A stretch of 7,081 bases of DNA from DATEPR01 sp036269975 (lineage in GTDB: Bacteria; Actinomycetota; Actinomycetes; Mycobacteriales; Pseudonocardiaceae): contig DATBDL010000441.1 of assembly GCA_036269975.1 (NCBI GenBank), positions 1 through 7,081 of the forward strand, written 5' to 3'. Under the pieces are notes generated by a model. It was given only the letters and a program-made list of their open reading frames with translations, did no database searches and was not told where the DNA came from. The translations under genes were made by a program, and so were the position numbers. This document shows, one piece after another, positions 1 to 6,125 of the stretch. Each line of letters begins with the position of its first letter. Within the stretch, counting starts at the first letter, position 1.

Positions 1-32
1 CTTGATATCGCGACTTGAAATAAGTCGTCAAG
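1..32. repeat. Inverted repeat at the left edge of the leader region
   Basis: CGACTT (11-16) and AAGTCG (22-27) form a perfect 6-bp inverted repeat around a 5-base spacer. Outside it, CTTGA (1-5) pairs with TCAAG (28-32), with five unpaired bases (6-10) on the left arm only, giving eleven possible base pairs in all. The element begins at the first base of the window, so it may be cut. It could be an operator for the gene starting at 179, or the end of a terminator of an upstream gene; the sequence does not decide between these. Confidence 0.4.
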
Positions 33-178
33 GATGGGTCGTTGACGATAACGCTGAGTGTGAACCACGCGTGAAACGGTCACTGTACGCAGATGAATAG
101 GCCACCTGGACTGAACCATTCGGCGGGCGAATCGCCTACAGTGGGTCAACGGTCGACCAGCAGCCGGACGGAGCCGAC

Positions 179-1387
179 GTGTCCTATTCAGTTGCCGAGG
201 TACGGGCCCATTTTCCCGCGCTGGCCGAGGGTGCGGCGCATTTCGACGGGCCGGGCGGATCGCAGGTCCCCGATGTCGTCGGCTATGCGGTCGCGGGGAC
301 GCTGACGGCCGCGATCGCCAACCGGGGCACCGTCACGGCGGCCGAACGACGCGCGGACGCCGTCGTCGCCGACGCCCGGCAGGCGATGGCCGACCTCGTC
401 GGCGGCGAGGAGAACGGCATCATATTCGGCCGCAGTATGACCGCACTGACCTACGACATGTCCCGCACGCTCGCCAAGACCTGGCGGCCCGGCGACGAGA
501 TCATCGTGACGAAGCTCGACCACGACGCCAACATCCGCCCGTGGGTGCAGGCGGCGGGCCGGGCGGGGGTGACCGTGCGCTGGGCCGCCTTCGACCCGGC
601 GACCGGCGAACTGAGCGCGGAGGCGGTCACATCACTCCTGACCGACCGGACCCGGCTGGTCGCGGTCAGCGCGGCGTCCAACCTGCTGGGCAGCCGCCCG
701 GACACCGCGACCATCGCCGAACGCGCCCGTGCCGTCGGTGCCCTGGTGTTCGTCGACGGCGTGCACCTGACCGCGCACAGCCTGGTCGACATGAGCGCGC
801 TGGGCGCCGACCTCTACGCGTGCTCGCCCTACAAGTTCCTCGGCCCGCACCTCGGCGTGCTCGCCGCCGCACCGGACCTGCTGGCGACGCTGCGCCCGGA
901 CAAGCTGCTCCCGGCCAGCGACGCCGTGCCCGACCGGTTCGAACTGGGCACCCTCCCCTACGAACTGCTCGCCGGTACGACCGCCGCCGTCGACTTCATC
1001 GCCGACCTGGTTCCCGGCACGGGCGGCCGGCGCGAGCGGCTGGTCACGTCGATGAAGGCGTTGTCAGAACACGAGGACCGGATGCGCGCCCGCCTGGAGA
1101 CCGGGCTCGCCAAGATCGACGGCGTCACGCGGTACGGCGCCGACGACAGACGTCGCACGCCGACCGTGCTGTTCACCGTGGCCGGAGTGTCCAACGACGA
1201 CGTCTACGCGGGTCTGGCGCGGGACAACGTGAACGCGCCCGCTGGCACGTTCTACGCCATCGAATGCGCGCGTCATCTGGGACTGGACGAAACGGGCGCG
1301 GTGCGCGCCGGGATCGGGCCGTACACCGATGAGTCCGATGTGGACCGTCTGGTGGCCGGAGTCGTGCGGATCGCCGCCTACGGCTAG
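179..1387 (+). CDS. PLP-dependent class V aminotransferase, cysteine-desulfurase-like
   Basis: A 402-residue fold-type I PLP enzyme of aminotransferase class V, resembling the 'cysteine desulfurase-like' VC1184 subfamily (TIGR01976). Visible landmarks in order: FDGPGGSQVP near residues 22-31 (substrate-end glycine loop), DHDAN at 114-118 (the His that stacks on PLP in this fold), VFVDGVH at 190-196 (Asp193 for the pyridine nitrogen) and SPYKFLGPH at 216-224, with Lys219 the expected Schiff-base lysine. The C-terminal small domain follows. The length is normal for the family. The GTG start is supported by GGAG at 170-173 with 5-base spacing. The conserved RxGxxC-type loop that carries the catalytic cysteine of true SufS/IscS desulfurases is not present. 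The nearest cysteine, Cys363 in FYAIECARHLGL, is in a different setting. The enzyme may therefore act on an amino acid other than cysteine; the substrate is unknown. The next gene starts 10 bases after the stop, suggesting one transcript. Confidence 0.85.
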   Translation: MSYSVAEVRAHFPALAEGAAHFDGPGGSQVPDVVGYAVAGTLTAAIANRGTVTAAERRADAVVADARQAMADLVGGEENGIIFGRSMTALTYDMSRTLAKTWRPGDEIIVTKLDHDANIRPWVQAAGRAGVTVRWAAFDPATGELSAEAVTSLLTDRTRLVAVSAASNLLGSRPDTATIAERARAVGALVFVDGVHLTAHSLVDMSALGADLYACSPYKFLGPHLGVLAAAPDLLATLRPDKLLPASDAVPDRFELGTLPYELLAGTTAAVDFIADLVPGTGGRRERLVTSMKALSEHEDRMRARLETGLAKIDGVTRYGADDRRRTPTVLFTVAGVSNDDVYAGLARDNVNAPAGTFYAIECARHLGLDETGAVRAGIGPYTDESDVDRLVAGVVRIAAYG

Positions 1388-1397
1388 GCTCGTGATC

Positions 1398-2186
1398 GTG
1401 ACAAGTGCAGCAAACCGGCCCCTGCGGGTGGGACTTCAGCTCCAGCCCCAGCATGCCGACTATGCGAAGATTCGCGACACGTTGATCCAGGCCGAAGATC
1501 TCGGCGCGGACATCGTGTTCAACTGGGATCACTTCTTCCCGCTGTCCGGCGAGCCGGAGGGCAAGCACTTCGAGTGCTGGACCATGTTGGGCGCTTGGGC
1601 CGAGACGACCAGCAGGGTCGAGATCGGCGCACTCGTGACGTGCAACAGCTATCGCAATCCGGAACTGCTGGCCGACATGGCCCGCACCGTCGACCACATC
1701 AGCAACGGCCGCCTGATCCTGGGCATCGGCTCAGGCTGGTTCGAGAAGGACTACGACGAGTACGGCTACGAGTTCGGCACCGCACCCGGCCGGCTGGCCG
1801 ACCTCCGTGCGGCGCTGCCCAGGATCGAGCGGCGGCTCGACCGGCTGAACCCGGCGCCGACCAGGAAGATCCCGGTGCTGATCGGCGGTGGCGGCGAGAA
1901 GGTGACCTTGAAGCTGGTCGCCAAGCACGCCGACATCTGGCACACGTTCGGCGATCCGGCCACGCTCACCCGCAAGACCGCGATTCTCGACCAGCACTGC
2001 GTTGACGTCGGTAGGAACCCGGCCGAGATCGAGCGGTCGGCCGGCGTCGGCAGGAATCCGAAGGAACTGGGACCGCAACTGCGCGACCTCGGCGTCACCC
2101 TCTACACGGTCGGCGTCGGCGGCCCGGACTACGACCTGGACCTGTTGCGCGAGTGGATCATCTGGCGGGACGAGCAGAACGGCTGA
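1398..2186 (+). CDS. LLM-class F420-dependent oxidoreductase (Rv1855c-like)
   Basis: A 262-residue member of the luciferase-like monooxygenase (TIM-barrel) superfamily, of the type predicted to use coenzyme F420; it most resembles the TIGR03560 / Rv1855c group. Landmarks: LRVGLQLQPQ at 9-18 (first strand), FNWDHFFPLSG at 41-51 (the WDH motif typical of F420 LLM enzymes), LADMARTVDHISNGRLILGI at 91-110, then GSGW at 111-114, and IPVLIGGGGEKVTLKLVAKH at 158-177 followed by ADIWH. It probably transfers hydride between F420 and an organic substrate in the cytoplasm; the substrate is unknown. GTG at 1398 is chosen because AGG at 1386-1388 lies 9 bases upstream. GTG at 1392 (two residues longer) is the alternative, with AGG only 3 bases away. 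The protein is slightly short for the superfamily (about 280-350 residues is common), but both ends of the barrel seem present. It likely shares a transcript with the preceding PLP enzyme. Confidence 0.87.
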   Translation: MTSAANRPLRVGLQLQPQHADYAKIRDTLIQAEDLGADIVFNWDHFFPLSGEPEGKHFECWTMLGAWAETTSRVEIGALVTCNSYRNPELLADMARTVDHISNGRLILGIGSGWFEKDYDEYGYEFGTAPGRLADLRAALPRIERRLDRLNPAPTRKIPVLIGGGGEKVTLKLVAKHADIWHTFGDPATLTRKTAILDQHCVDVGRNPAEIERSAGVGRNPKELGPQLRDLGVTLYTVGVGGPDYDLDLLREWIIWRDEQNG

Positions 2187-2201
2187 TCGGTTTCGCGGAT
2201 T

Positions 2202-2249
2202 GCCGGCGGCGACGCGACCAGCCCGCCACAGGCTCGCGTCGCCGCCGGC
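2202..2249. terminator. Bidirectional terminator-like hairpin between convergent genes
   Basis: GCCGGCGGCGACGCGA (2202-2217) and its exact reverse complement (2234-2249) form a perfect, very GC-rich 16-bp stem with a 16-base loop. The loop contains a further GCC/GGC pairing (2221-2223 with 2231-2233). The hairpin begins 15 bases after the oxidoreductase stop and ends 12 bases before the GH28-like stop on the other strand, exactly where a shared terminator is expected. No T-run follows on either strand, as is common for actinobacterial terminators, so function is inferred from strength and position. Confidence 0.75.
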
Positions 2250-2261
2250 CATCCCGGCGGG

Positions 2262-3806
2262 CTATCCGGAACAGGACCGGGTCGAACCGGCCGAGTTCAC
2301 CCGGAGCGCACCACCGGTGGTGTTGGTCGATGACGTGACACAGAAGCCCTTCACGGTCTGGAAACCGACGTCGAACGGGCTCTTGCCGCCACGCTGCGCC
2401 GTGACGTGGTCAAACGTCACCGGTCCGGCCGAGTTCACGATGAACGCGGGTCGGCCGTCGTCCTCGCCGAACTTCACCGAGCTGTTCGTGAACGAGATGC
2501 CCGTGACGTCGTGCAGGTAGAACCCGTAGGCCGGCCGCGTGCCGATGCTGTTCGGGTTGTAGTCGCCGTTGTCGCTGGGCACGCCGGTGGACATCGTGCC
2601 GTGGCCGCCGGGCAGCGTCAGGTTGACGCCGTCGAAGGTCACGTCGCTGATGTCGTGGCCGCTCGCACCCCACAGCGTGGGGCTGAACGAACCGGCATTC
2701 GTGCCGGTGACGCCGTTGTAGTGGATGTCGCTGATGCTCCCGACCTTCGGGCTGCCGCCGCACCGTAGTCGGCTGCCGATCTTTTCCATGATCGGCGACG
2801 CCGTCCCGGACATCGTCACGTTGTCGTAGGTGACGTTGGAGATGTTGGCGCCGTCCATGGACACCATGCCGAGGCCGGACTTGCCGGCGTGCGTGATGGT
2901 GATGTTGGTGAACGTGTAGTTCGTGAAGTTGCCGCACGTCTCCGAGCCGAACATCAGCGCGTTGCAGCAACCGGCGGACAGGTGCGCGTTCGTCACGGTC
3001 ACGTCACCGCTGTTGAGCGTCTGCCCGAGCGCCCAGTCACTCTTGAAGACCAGGGCGTCGTCGTTCGACGAGTCGGCGATGTTGGTGATCTTCACGTGCT
3101 GGGCGTTGATCACGTTCCAGCCGTCCCGGTCGCTCGCGGTCGAGATCGTCAGGTGGTCGGACATGATGTTGCCGCAGTCGTTCGTGAGAATCGCGAAGTG
3201 GCCGCCGCGCTTCAGCGTGATCCCGTCGAGGATGAGGCCGTTGCACCTGGTCAGCGAGATCAGCTTGTCCGCCTGGCCGGACTTCGGGTTGCCGGTGACG
3301 AAGTGGCCCTCGCCGTCGATCGTGCCGGAACCGGTGAAGCCGATGTTGGTGAGCCTGTCGCCCCAGATCATCGCGTCGTGGAAGTGGCTGTGCCCGAAAT
3401 CCTGGAACTTGTCGTTCGGGTTGCTCTCCGGCGCGTCGTAACCGGAACTGGCACCGGCCAGCGTCGATCCGCTGTCCAGTTGGATTGTGACGTTGCTCAT
3501 CATGTGGATGGAGCCACCGGCTTCGTAGGTCCCGGACGGGAATTCCACGATGCCGCCACCGGCCGAGTTGGCCGCCGCGATCGCCTTGTTCACCGCCGGG
3601 GCGTCGTTGTTCGAGCCGTCGCCCTTGGCACCGAACGTCCGCACGTTGAACACCGGGGTGGTCGCGGGATGTCCTGCCAGCGCACTGGCCGAGGCACCGC
3701 ACGGCCAGCACAGCAGTAATCCGATGACCGCCAGTACGACCGGCCATCCCCCGCGGAACACGGCATGCCCGGTCGACTGTGTGCCGCGTGACACTGCGTT
3801 GGACAC
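2262..3806 (-). CDS. Secreted GH28-like right-handed beta-helix protein (polygalacturonase-related)
   Basis: A 514-residue exported protein of the pectin-lyase-like fold. From the GTG start, residues 1-20 are an n-region, about 22-42 a hydrophobic Sec signal (VVLAVIGLLL then GASASALA), followed by FNVRTFGAKGDGSNNDAPAV at 53-72, the hallmark N-cap of GH28 and related helices. Repeated short strands (NVTIQLDSGSTLAG, NIGFTGSGTIDGEGHF, LILDGITLK, HVKITNIADS, DVTVTNAHLS) are beta-helix coils. In GH28 alignment terms Asp228 (DRDG) and Asp249-Asp250 (SSNDDALVFKS) match the three catalytic aspartates. The GHG histidine position reads CCNAL, followed by FGSETCG, and no RIK is seen. It could be a GH28 enzyme with altered specificity, a relative such as a GH49-like dextran or pullulan hydrolase, or a binding protein. 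GTG 3806 is preferred over ATG 3830 because AGAGGAG (3821-3815) sits 8 bases upstream of it. A TTA codon occurs at Leu30. A LacI-type operator lies 38 bases upstream of the start. Confidence 0.85.
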   Translation of the reverse strand: MSNAVSRGTQSTGHAVFRGGWPVVLAVIGLLLCWPCGASASALAGHPATTPVFNVRTFGAKGDGSNNDAPAVNKAIAAANSAGGGIVEFPSGTYEAGGSIHMMSNVTIQLDSGSTLAGASSGYDAPESNPNDKFQDFGHSHFHDAMIWGDRLTNIGFTGSGTIDGEGHFVTGNPKSGQADKLISLTRCNGLILDGITLKRGGHFAILTNDCGNIMSDHLTISTASDRDGWNVINAQHVKITNIADSSNDDALVFKSDWALGQTLNSGDVTVTNAHLSAGCCNALMFGSETCGNFTNYTFTNITITHAGKSGLGMVSMDGANISNVTYDNVTMSGTASPIMEKIGSRLRCGGSPKVGSISDIHYNGVTGTNAGSFSPTLWGASGHDISDVTFDGVNLTLPGGHGTMSTGVPSDNGDYNPNSIGTRPAYGFYLHDVTGISFTNSSVKFGEDDGRPAFIVNSAGPVTFDHVTAQRGGKSPFDVGFQTVKGFCVTSSTNTTGGALRVNSAGSTRSCSG

Positions 3807-3814
3807 GGACCCGT

Positions 3815-3821
3815 CTCCTCT
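3815..3821 (-). promoter_or_regulatory. Ribosome binding site fixing the GH28-like start at GTG 3806
   Basis: On the minus strand AGAGGAG is followed after 8 bases by GTG (3806-3804). The in-frame ATG at 3830-3828 lies upstream of this site and has no comparable purine stretch before it. The shorter reading also removes eight residues from the front of the signal peptide. Confidence 0.75.
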
Positions 3822-3844
3822 CGTCAACATGGTCAGGAAGTCAT

Positions 3845-3866
3845 CTTATGTAAACGTTTTCATAAG
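3845..3866. promoter_or_regulatory. LacI-family operator candidate upstream of the GH28-like gene
   Basis: The core TGTAAACGTTTTCA (3849-3862) fits the LacI/CcpA-type pattern TGWNANCGNTNWCA at every fixed position. The symmetry extends to a 22-bp palindrome (3845-3866) with a central CG and only one mismatched pair, flanked by CTTA and TAAG. It is an AT-rich island in very GC-rich surroundings. On the minus strand a weak -10-like TAAGAT (3848-3843) overlaps it, so a bound repressor would block that promoter. No LacI-family gene is in the window. Confidence 0.7.
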
Positions 3867-3880
3867 TGGTGTACCAGCCA

Positions 3881-3897
3881 TATGCGCGATCCGCATA
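3881..3897. repeat. TATGCG-N5-CGCATA inverted repeat
   Basis: TATGCG (3881-3886) and CGCATA (3892-3897) are perfect inverted arms around CGATC. The repeat lies 14 bases beyond the LacI-type palindrome, in the same divergent promoter region. It differs in sequence and has a 5-base spacer, so it could be the site of a second regulator, or chance symmetry. Confidence 0.35.
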
Positions 3898-4063
3898 CGA
3901 TCAACGCCGTAGTCGACGGGCGGCAGCAGATCCGATCTCCGGCGCTCCCAGCGCGTCTGTTGCCCTTTCGTCAAGAGGGCCGCGGCAGGATGTCGCGATC
4001 TGGACAAACAACCACCCGGCTGGCCGTATCGTCCTTGCTCTCGGGATCACCGCCTGGCGACCA

Positions 4064-4077
4064 TGACAACGGTGTCA
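4064..4077. promoter_or_regulatory. LacI-family operator candidate upstream of the GH5-like gene
   Basis: TGACAACGGTGTCA fits TGWNANCGNTNWCA at every fixed position; as a palindrome it has one mismatched pair and a central CG. It ends 9 bases before the GGAGGTGA ribosome site and 20 bases before the ATG, so a bound protein would sit over the leader or the promoter start and block expression. It is the partner of the operator at 3845-3866 and suggests joint control of the divergent genes. Confidence 0.6.
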
Positions 4078-4097
4078 GAATCCACCGGAGGTGAGGC

Positions 4098-5408
4098 ATG
4101 TCCATCGACCGCCGCAGTTTCCTCGGCGGCACGGCCGCCGCCACGCTGCTCGGTGTCGCCGGGGCGCCCGCCGCCGCTACCCCCCTGAACCGGCATCGGC
4201 GGGTTCGGCTCGGGCTGAACTACACGCCCAGCCGTAGCTGGTGGTACACGTGGTCGGACTGGGACACCGCGTCGATCAGCGCGGACCTCGCGGACATCCA
4301 GGCGCTCGGGATGGACCACATCCGGATCATGGGGCTGTGGCCGGAACTACAGCCCAACCAGGCGTTCGTGCGCGGTGAGATGGTCGGACGGGTGCGCGCC
4401 ATGCTCGACCTGGCGGGGCAGCACGGGCTCGACGTCGAGGTGACCGTACTCGACGGCGCGATCAGCGGCTTCCTGTTCGTGCCGCCGTGGCTGTTGAACA
4501 ACGGCAACGGTGCCATGACGAACTTCTACACCGACCCCGCGTCGCTCACGGCGCAACGGGCGCTGTTCGCCGCGCTGGGCAAGGAGATCGGCCGGCACCC
4601 CCGGTTCCTCGGCTTCGACCTGTCGAACGAGATCTACTGGTTCTCGCTGCCGTTCGGCATCGACCTCGCCCCCGCCGTCGGCGACGTGTGGCTGCGCGAC
4701 ATGTTCGCGGCGGCCGAGTCGGCGGCACCGGGGCGACTGAACGTCGCCGGCATCGACCACCTGCCGTGGCTCAACGACGACTACTTCAGCCGGGACGCCG
4801 TTGCCACCACCGGTTCGGTGACCGCGAACCACACGTGGGCCGGTTGGGCGGACGTGTTCAGCACGTACGGGCCGATGTCCACGCCGTCGCTGCACTATTC
4901 GGAGTACTTCATCGAGCTGATCAAGGCGTTCCAGACCGATCCGCATCGCCAGGTGTGGATCGAGGAGACGGGCGTATCCAAGGTGTGGATGGACCCGGCG
5001 TTGATTCCACAGTGGACCGAGAAGTCGATCCGCAACATGACAAGCTGCGAGGACCTGTGGGGCATCACGTGGTGGTGCTCGCACGAGGTGAACCCGACGT
5101 TCACCGGTTTCAACCCGCTGGAGTACGACCTGGGTGTCTACACGAACGATCGGAAGCTGAAGCCGATCGGCGCCACGATCGCCCGGCTGGCACACGAATT
5201 CGACCACGCACCAACAGTTCCGCTACACCGGTCGACCGCGCTGGTGCTACCGGACGACCTGGTGCCGTGGACGCCGTTCTTCGAGCCGTACATGCGGTTG
5301 ATCGACCGTGGCGTGCGGCCGGCCGTGGTGAAGGCGTCGCGCAGCACGGACAAGGTGTACCTGGAATCCCGAGGCATAGACCAACTTATCCAGCTCGACC
5401 ACGTATAG
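4098..5408 (+). CDS. Tat-exported GH5-like glycoside hydrolase
   Basis: A 436-residue protein with a twin-arginine signal: DRRSFLGG at 4-11, hydrophobic stretch to about 22, and a likely cleavage after APAAA near 23-27. The body is a clan GH-A TIM barrel, close to GH5 (cellulase/mannanase-type). Supporting residues are HIRIMGLW at 74-81 (conserved Arg76 after strand 2), LGFDLSNEIYW at 171-181 with Asn177-Glu178 as the acid/base pair, NHTWAGW at 244-250 with the strand-6 His, VWIEETG at 286-292 with Glu290 the probable nucleophile, and WGITWWCSHE at 321-330 providing strand-8 tryptophans for sugar stacking. Both catalytic glutamates are present, so it should be active on a beta-linked polysaccharide or oligosaccharide; the substrate cannot be read from the sequence. 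The ATG is set by an excellent GGAGGTGA site at 4087-4094. About 60 residues after 375 (TALVLPDD, then RPAVVKAS) look like an extra alpha/beta segment beyond the barrel. It is divergent from the beta-helix gene. Confidence 0.82.
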   Translation: MSIDRRSFLGGTAAATLLGVAGAPAAATPLNRHRRVRLGLNYTPSRSWWYTWSDWDTASISADLADIQALGMDHIRIMGLWPELQPNQAFVRGEMVGRVRAMLDLAGQHGLDVEVTVLDGAISGFLFVPPWLLNNGNGAMTNFYTDPASLTAQRALFAALGKEIGRHPRFLGFDLSNEIYWFSLPFGIDLAPAVGDVWLRDMFAAAESAAPGRLNVAGIDHLPWLNDDYFSRDAVATTGSVTANHTWAGWADVFSTYGPMSTPSLHYSEYFIELIKAFQTDPHRQVWIEETGVSKVWMDPALIPQWTEKSIRNMTSCEDLWGITWWCSHEVNPTFTGFNPLEYDLGVYTNDRKLKPIGATIARLAHEFDHAPTVPLHRSTALVLPDDLVPWTPFFEPYMRLIDRGVRPAVVKASRSTDKVYLESRGIDQLIQLDHV

Positions 5409-5420
5409 CGGCGGTTATCC

Positions 5421-5438
5421 ACAACGCTGAGAGCGAAC
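5421..5438. promoter_or_regulatory. ClgR-type activator binding site upstream of the clpP pair
   Basis: The 18 bases fit the actinobacterial ClgR consensus WNNWCGCYNANRGCGWWS (quoted from memory) at every position: ACAA-CGC-TGAGA-GCG-AAC. The reverse strand reads GTTCGCT-CTCA-GCG, the form described for Streptomyces clpP1 promoters. A degenerate second copy (AGCTATCAGCGAAC, 5441-5454) follows in the same orientation, with AGCGAACA repeated at a 16-base period (5432-5439 and 5448-5455). The box ends 102 bases before the first clpP ATG. A weak -10-like TATGTT at 5493-5498 lies downstream without a good -35, as expected for an activator-dependent promoter. Confidence 0.75.
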
Positions 5439-5540
5439 ACAGCTATCAGCGAACAACGGCTCTTTCGGCCACCGTCCCAGTCGGACCTTCGCTATGTTCG
5501 GTGTCAGCCCCACTCACCGAACACAGGAAGGAACACGGCC

Positions 5541-6125
5541 ATGCCCATCGAGACCACCGGCCTCAGCCTGAACGACGCGGTATTCGAGCAGTTGCTGCGA
5601 TCCCGGATCGTGTTCCTGGGCAGCGAGATCGACGACGACGTAGCCAACCGCGTCACAGCCCAGTTGCTGTTGCTGGCCGCCGACGACCCATCGGCCGACA
5701 TCACGTTCTACATCAACTCACCGGGCGGCTCGGTCACAGCGGGGCTGGCCGTCTACGACATGATGCGGTTGATCGAGCCGGACGTGGCAACGTGGGGCAT
5801 CGGGCTGGTGGCGTCGATGGGCCAGTTCCTGTTGTCATCGGGCACTCCAGGCAAGCGCTACGCGTTACCCAACGCCAGAGTCCTGATGCACCAGCCGTCA
5901 GCGGGCGTAGGCGGCACGGCAACCGACATCGCGATCCAGGCCGAAGTCTTCGGCAAGCTGAAACGTGAGGTCGCCGAGCTGACAGCGGAGCAGACCGGCC
6001 AGACGGTAGAGCGCATCACGGAAGACAGCGACCGAGACCGGTGGTTCACAGCACGGGAGGCGTTGGAGTACGGATTCATCGACCAAGTCGCAGGCCAGCC
6101 GTCGTCCACCGGGCGGCGGTCGTGA
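5541..6125 (+). CDS. clpP: ATP-dependent Clp protease proteolytic subunit (ClpP1-type)
   Basis: A 194-residue serine peptidase of family S14, the barrel subunit that degrades proteins fed by Clp ATPases in the cytoplasm. The triad is intact: Ser92 in GLVASMGQFLLSSGTPGKR (88-106), His117 in VLMHQPSAG (114-122) and Asp166 in DSDRDRWFTA (162-171). Also visible are RIVFLGSEIDDDVANRVTAQ at 22-41 and YINSPGGSVTAG at 57-68, the oxyanion-loop strand. The length is normal, with only about 21 residues before RIVFLG, so any propeptide is short. ATG 5541 has GGAAGGA at 5526-5532, 8 bases upstream. It resembles actinobacterial ClpP1 (MGQFLL rather than AAAVLL at the active serine). It overlaps the next clpP by one base, so the two products probably form one mixed double-ring. 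A TTA codon occurs at Leu109. No tig or clpX is adjacent, suggesting a secondary copy; the exact numbering (clpP1 or clpP3) cannot be assigned. Confidence 0.95.
   Translation: MPIETTGLSLNDAVFEQLLRSRIVFLGSEIDDDVANRVTAQLLLLAADDPSADITFYINSPGGSVTAGLAVYDMMRLIEPDVATWGIGLVASMGQFLLSSGTPGKRYALPNARVLMHQPSAGVGGTATDIAIQAEVFGKLKREVAELTAEQTGQTVERITEDSDRDRWFTAREALEYGFIDQVAGQPSSTGRRS

Larger units (their letters stand above)
3807..4097. promoter_or_regulatory. Divergent promoter region between the two glycoside hydrolase-type genes
   Basis: The region holds leaders and promoters for both the minus-strand beta-helix gene and the plus-strand GH5-like gene. It contains two LacI-type palindromes (3845-3866 and 4064-4077), whose centres are 215 bp apart, plus a separate 6-bp inverted repeat (3881-3897). 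Promoter hexamers are not clear. TAAGAT at 3848-3843 (minus) is a weak -10 candidate, and TGGACA at 4001-4006 (plus) resembles a -35 but lacks a well-spaced -10. Short open frames inside it have no ribosome site or recognisable product and are not called. Confidence 0.65.

Noticed and set aside
42..70. TTGACG -35-like hexamer upstream of the aminotransferase gene
   Set aside because: No acceptable -10 occurs 16-18 bases downstream, so I do not call a promoter.
188..1276. Several open frames on the opposite strand and in other frames of the aminotransferase gene
   Set aside because: They are Arg/Pro/Ala-rich shadows produced by GC-rich third positions, with no recognisable motifs, and they overlap a clearly recognised gene.
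2410..3747. Long alternative frames inside the beta-helix gene on both strands
   Set aside because: Translations are low-complexity, rich in Arg, His and Gln or in Val and Arg, and do not resemble proteins. The 514-residue frame has a signal peptide and clear fold motifs.
3962..3980. GCCCT...AGGGC small hairpin in the divergent region
   Set aside because: It has only 5 bp with a 9-base loop, which is expected by chance at this GC content.
3866..4094. Small plus-strand open frames in the divergent intergenic region
   Set aside because: They have no ribosome site, overlap the operator region, and have no recognisable sequence; their starts fall inside regulatory palindromes.
4487..5968. 493-codon plus-strand frame spanning the GH5-like and first clpP genes
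   Set aside because: The translation is Arg/His/Gly-rich, has no domains, and runs across two well-supported genes and the clpP leader.
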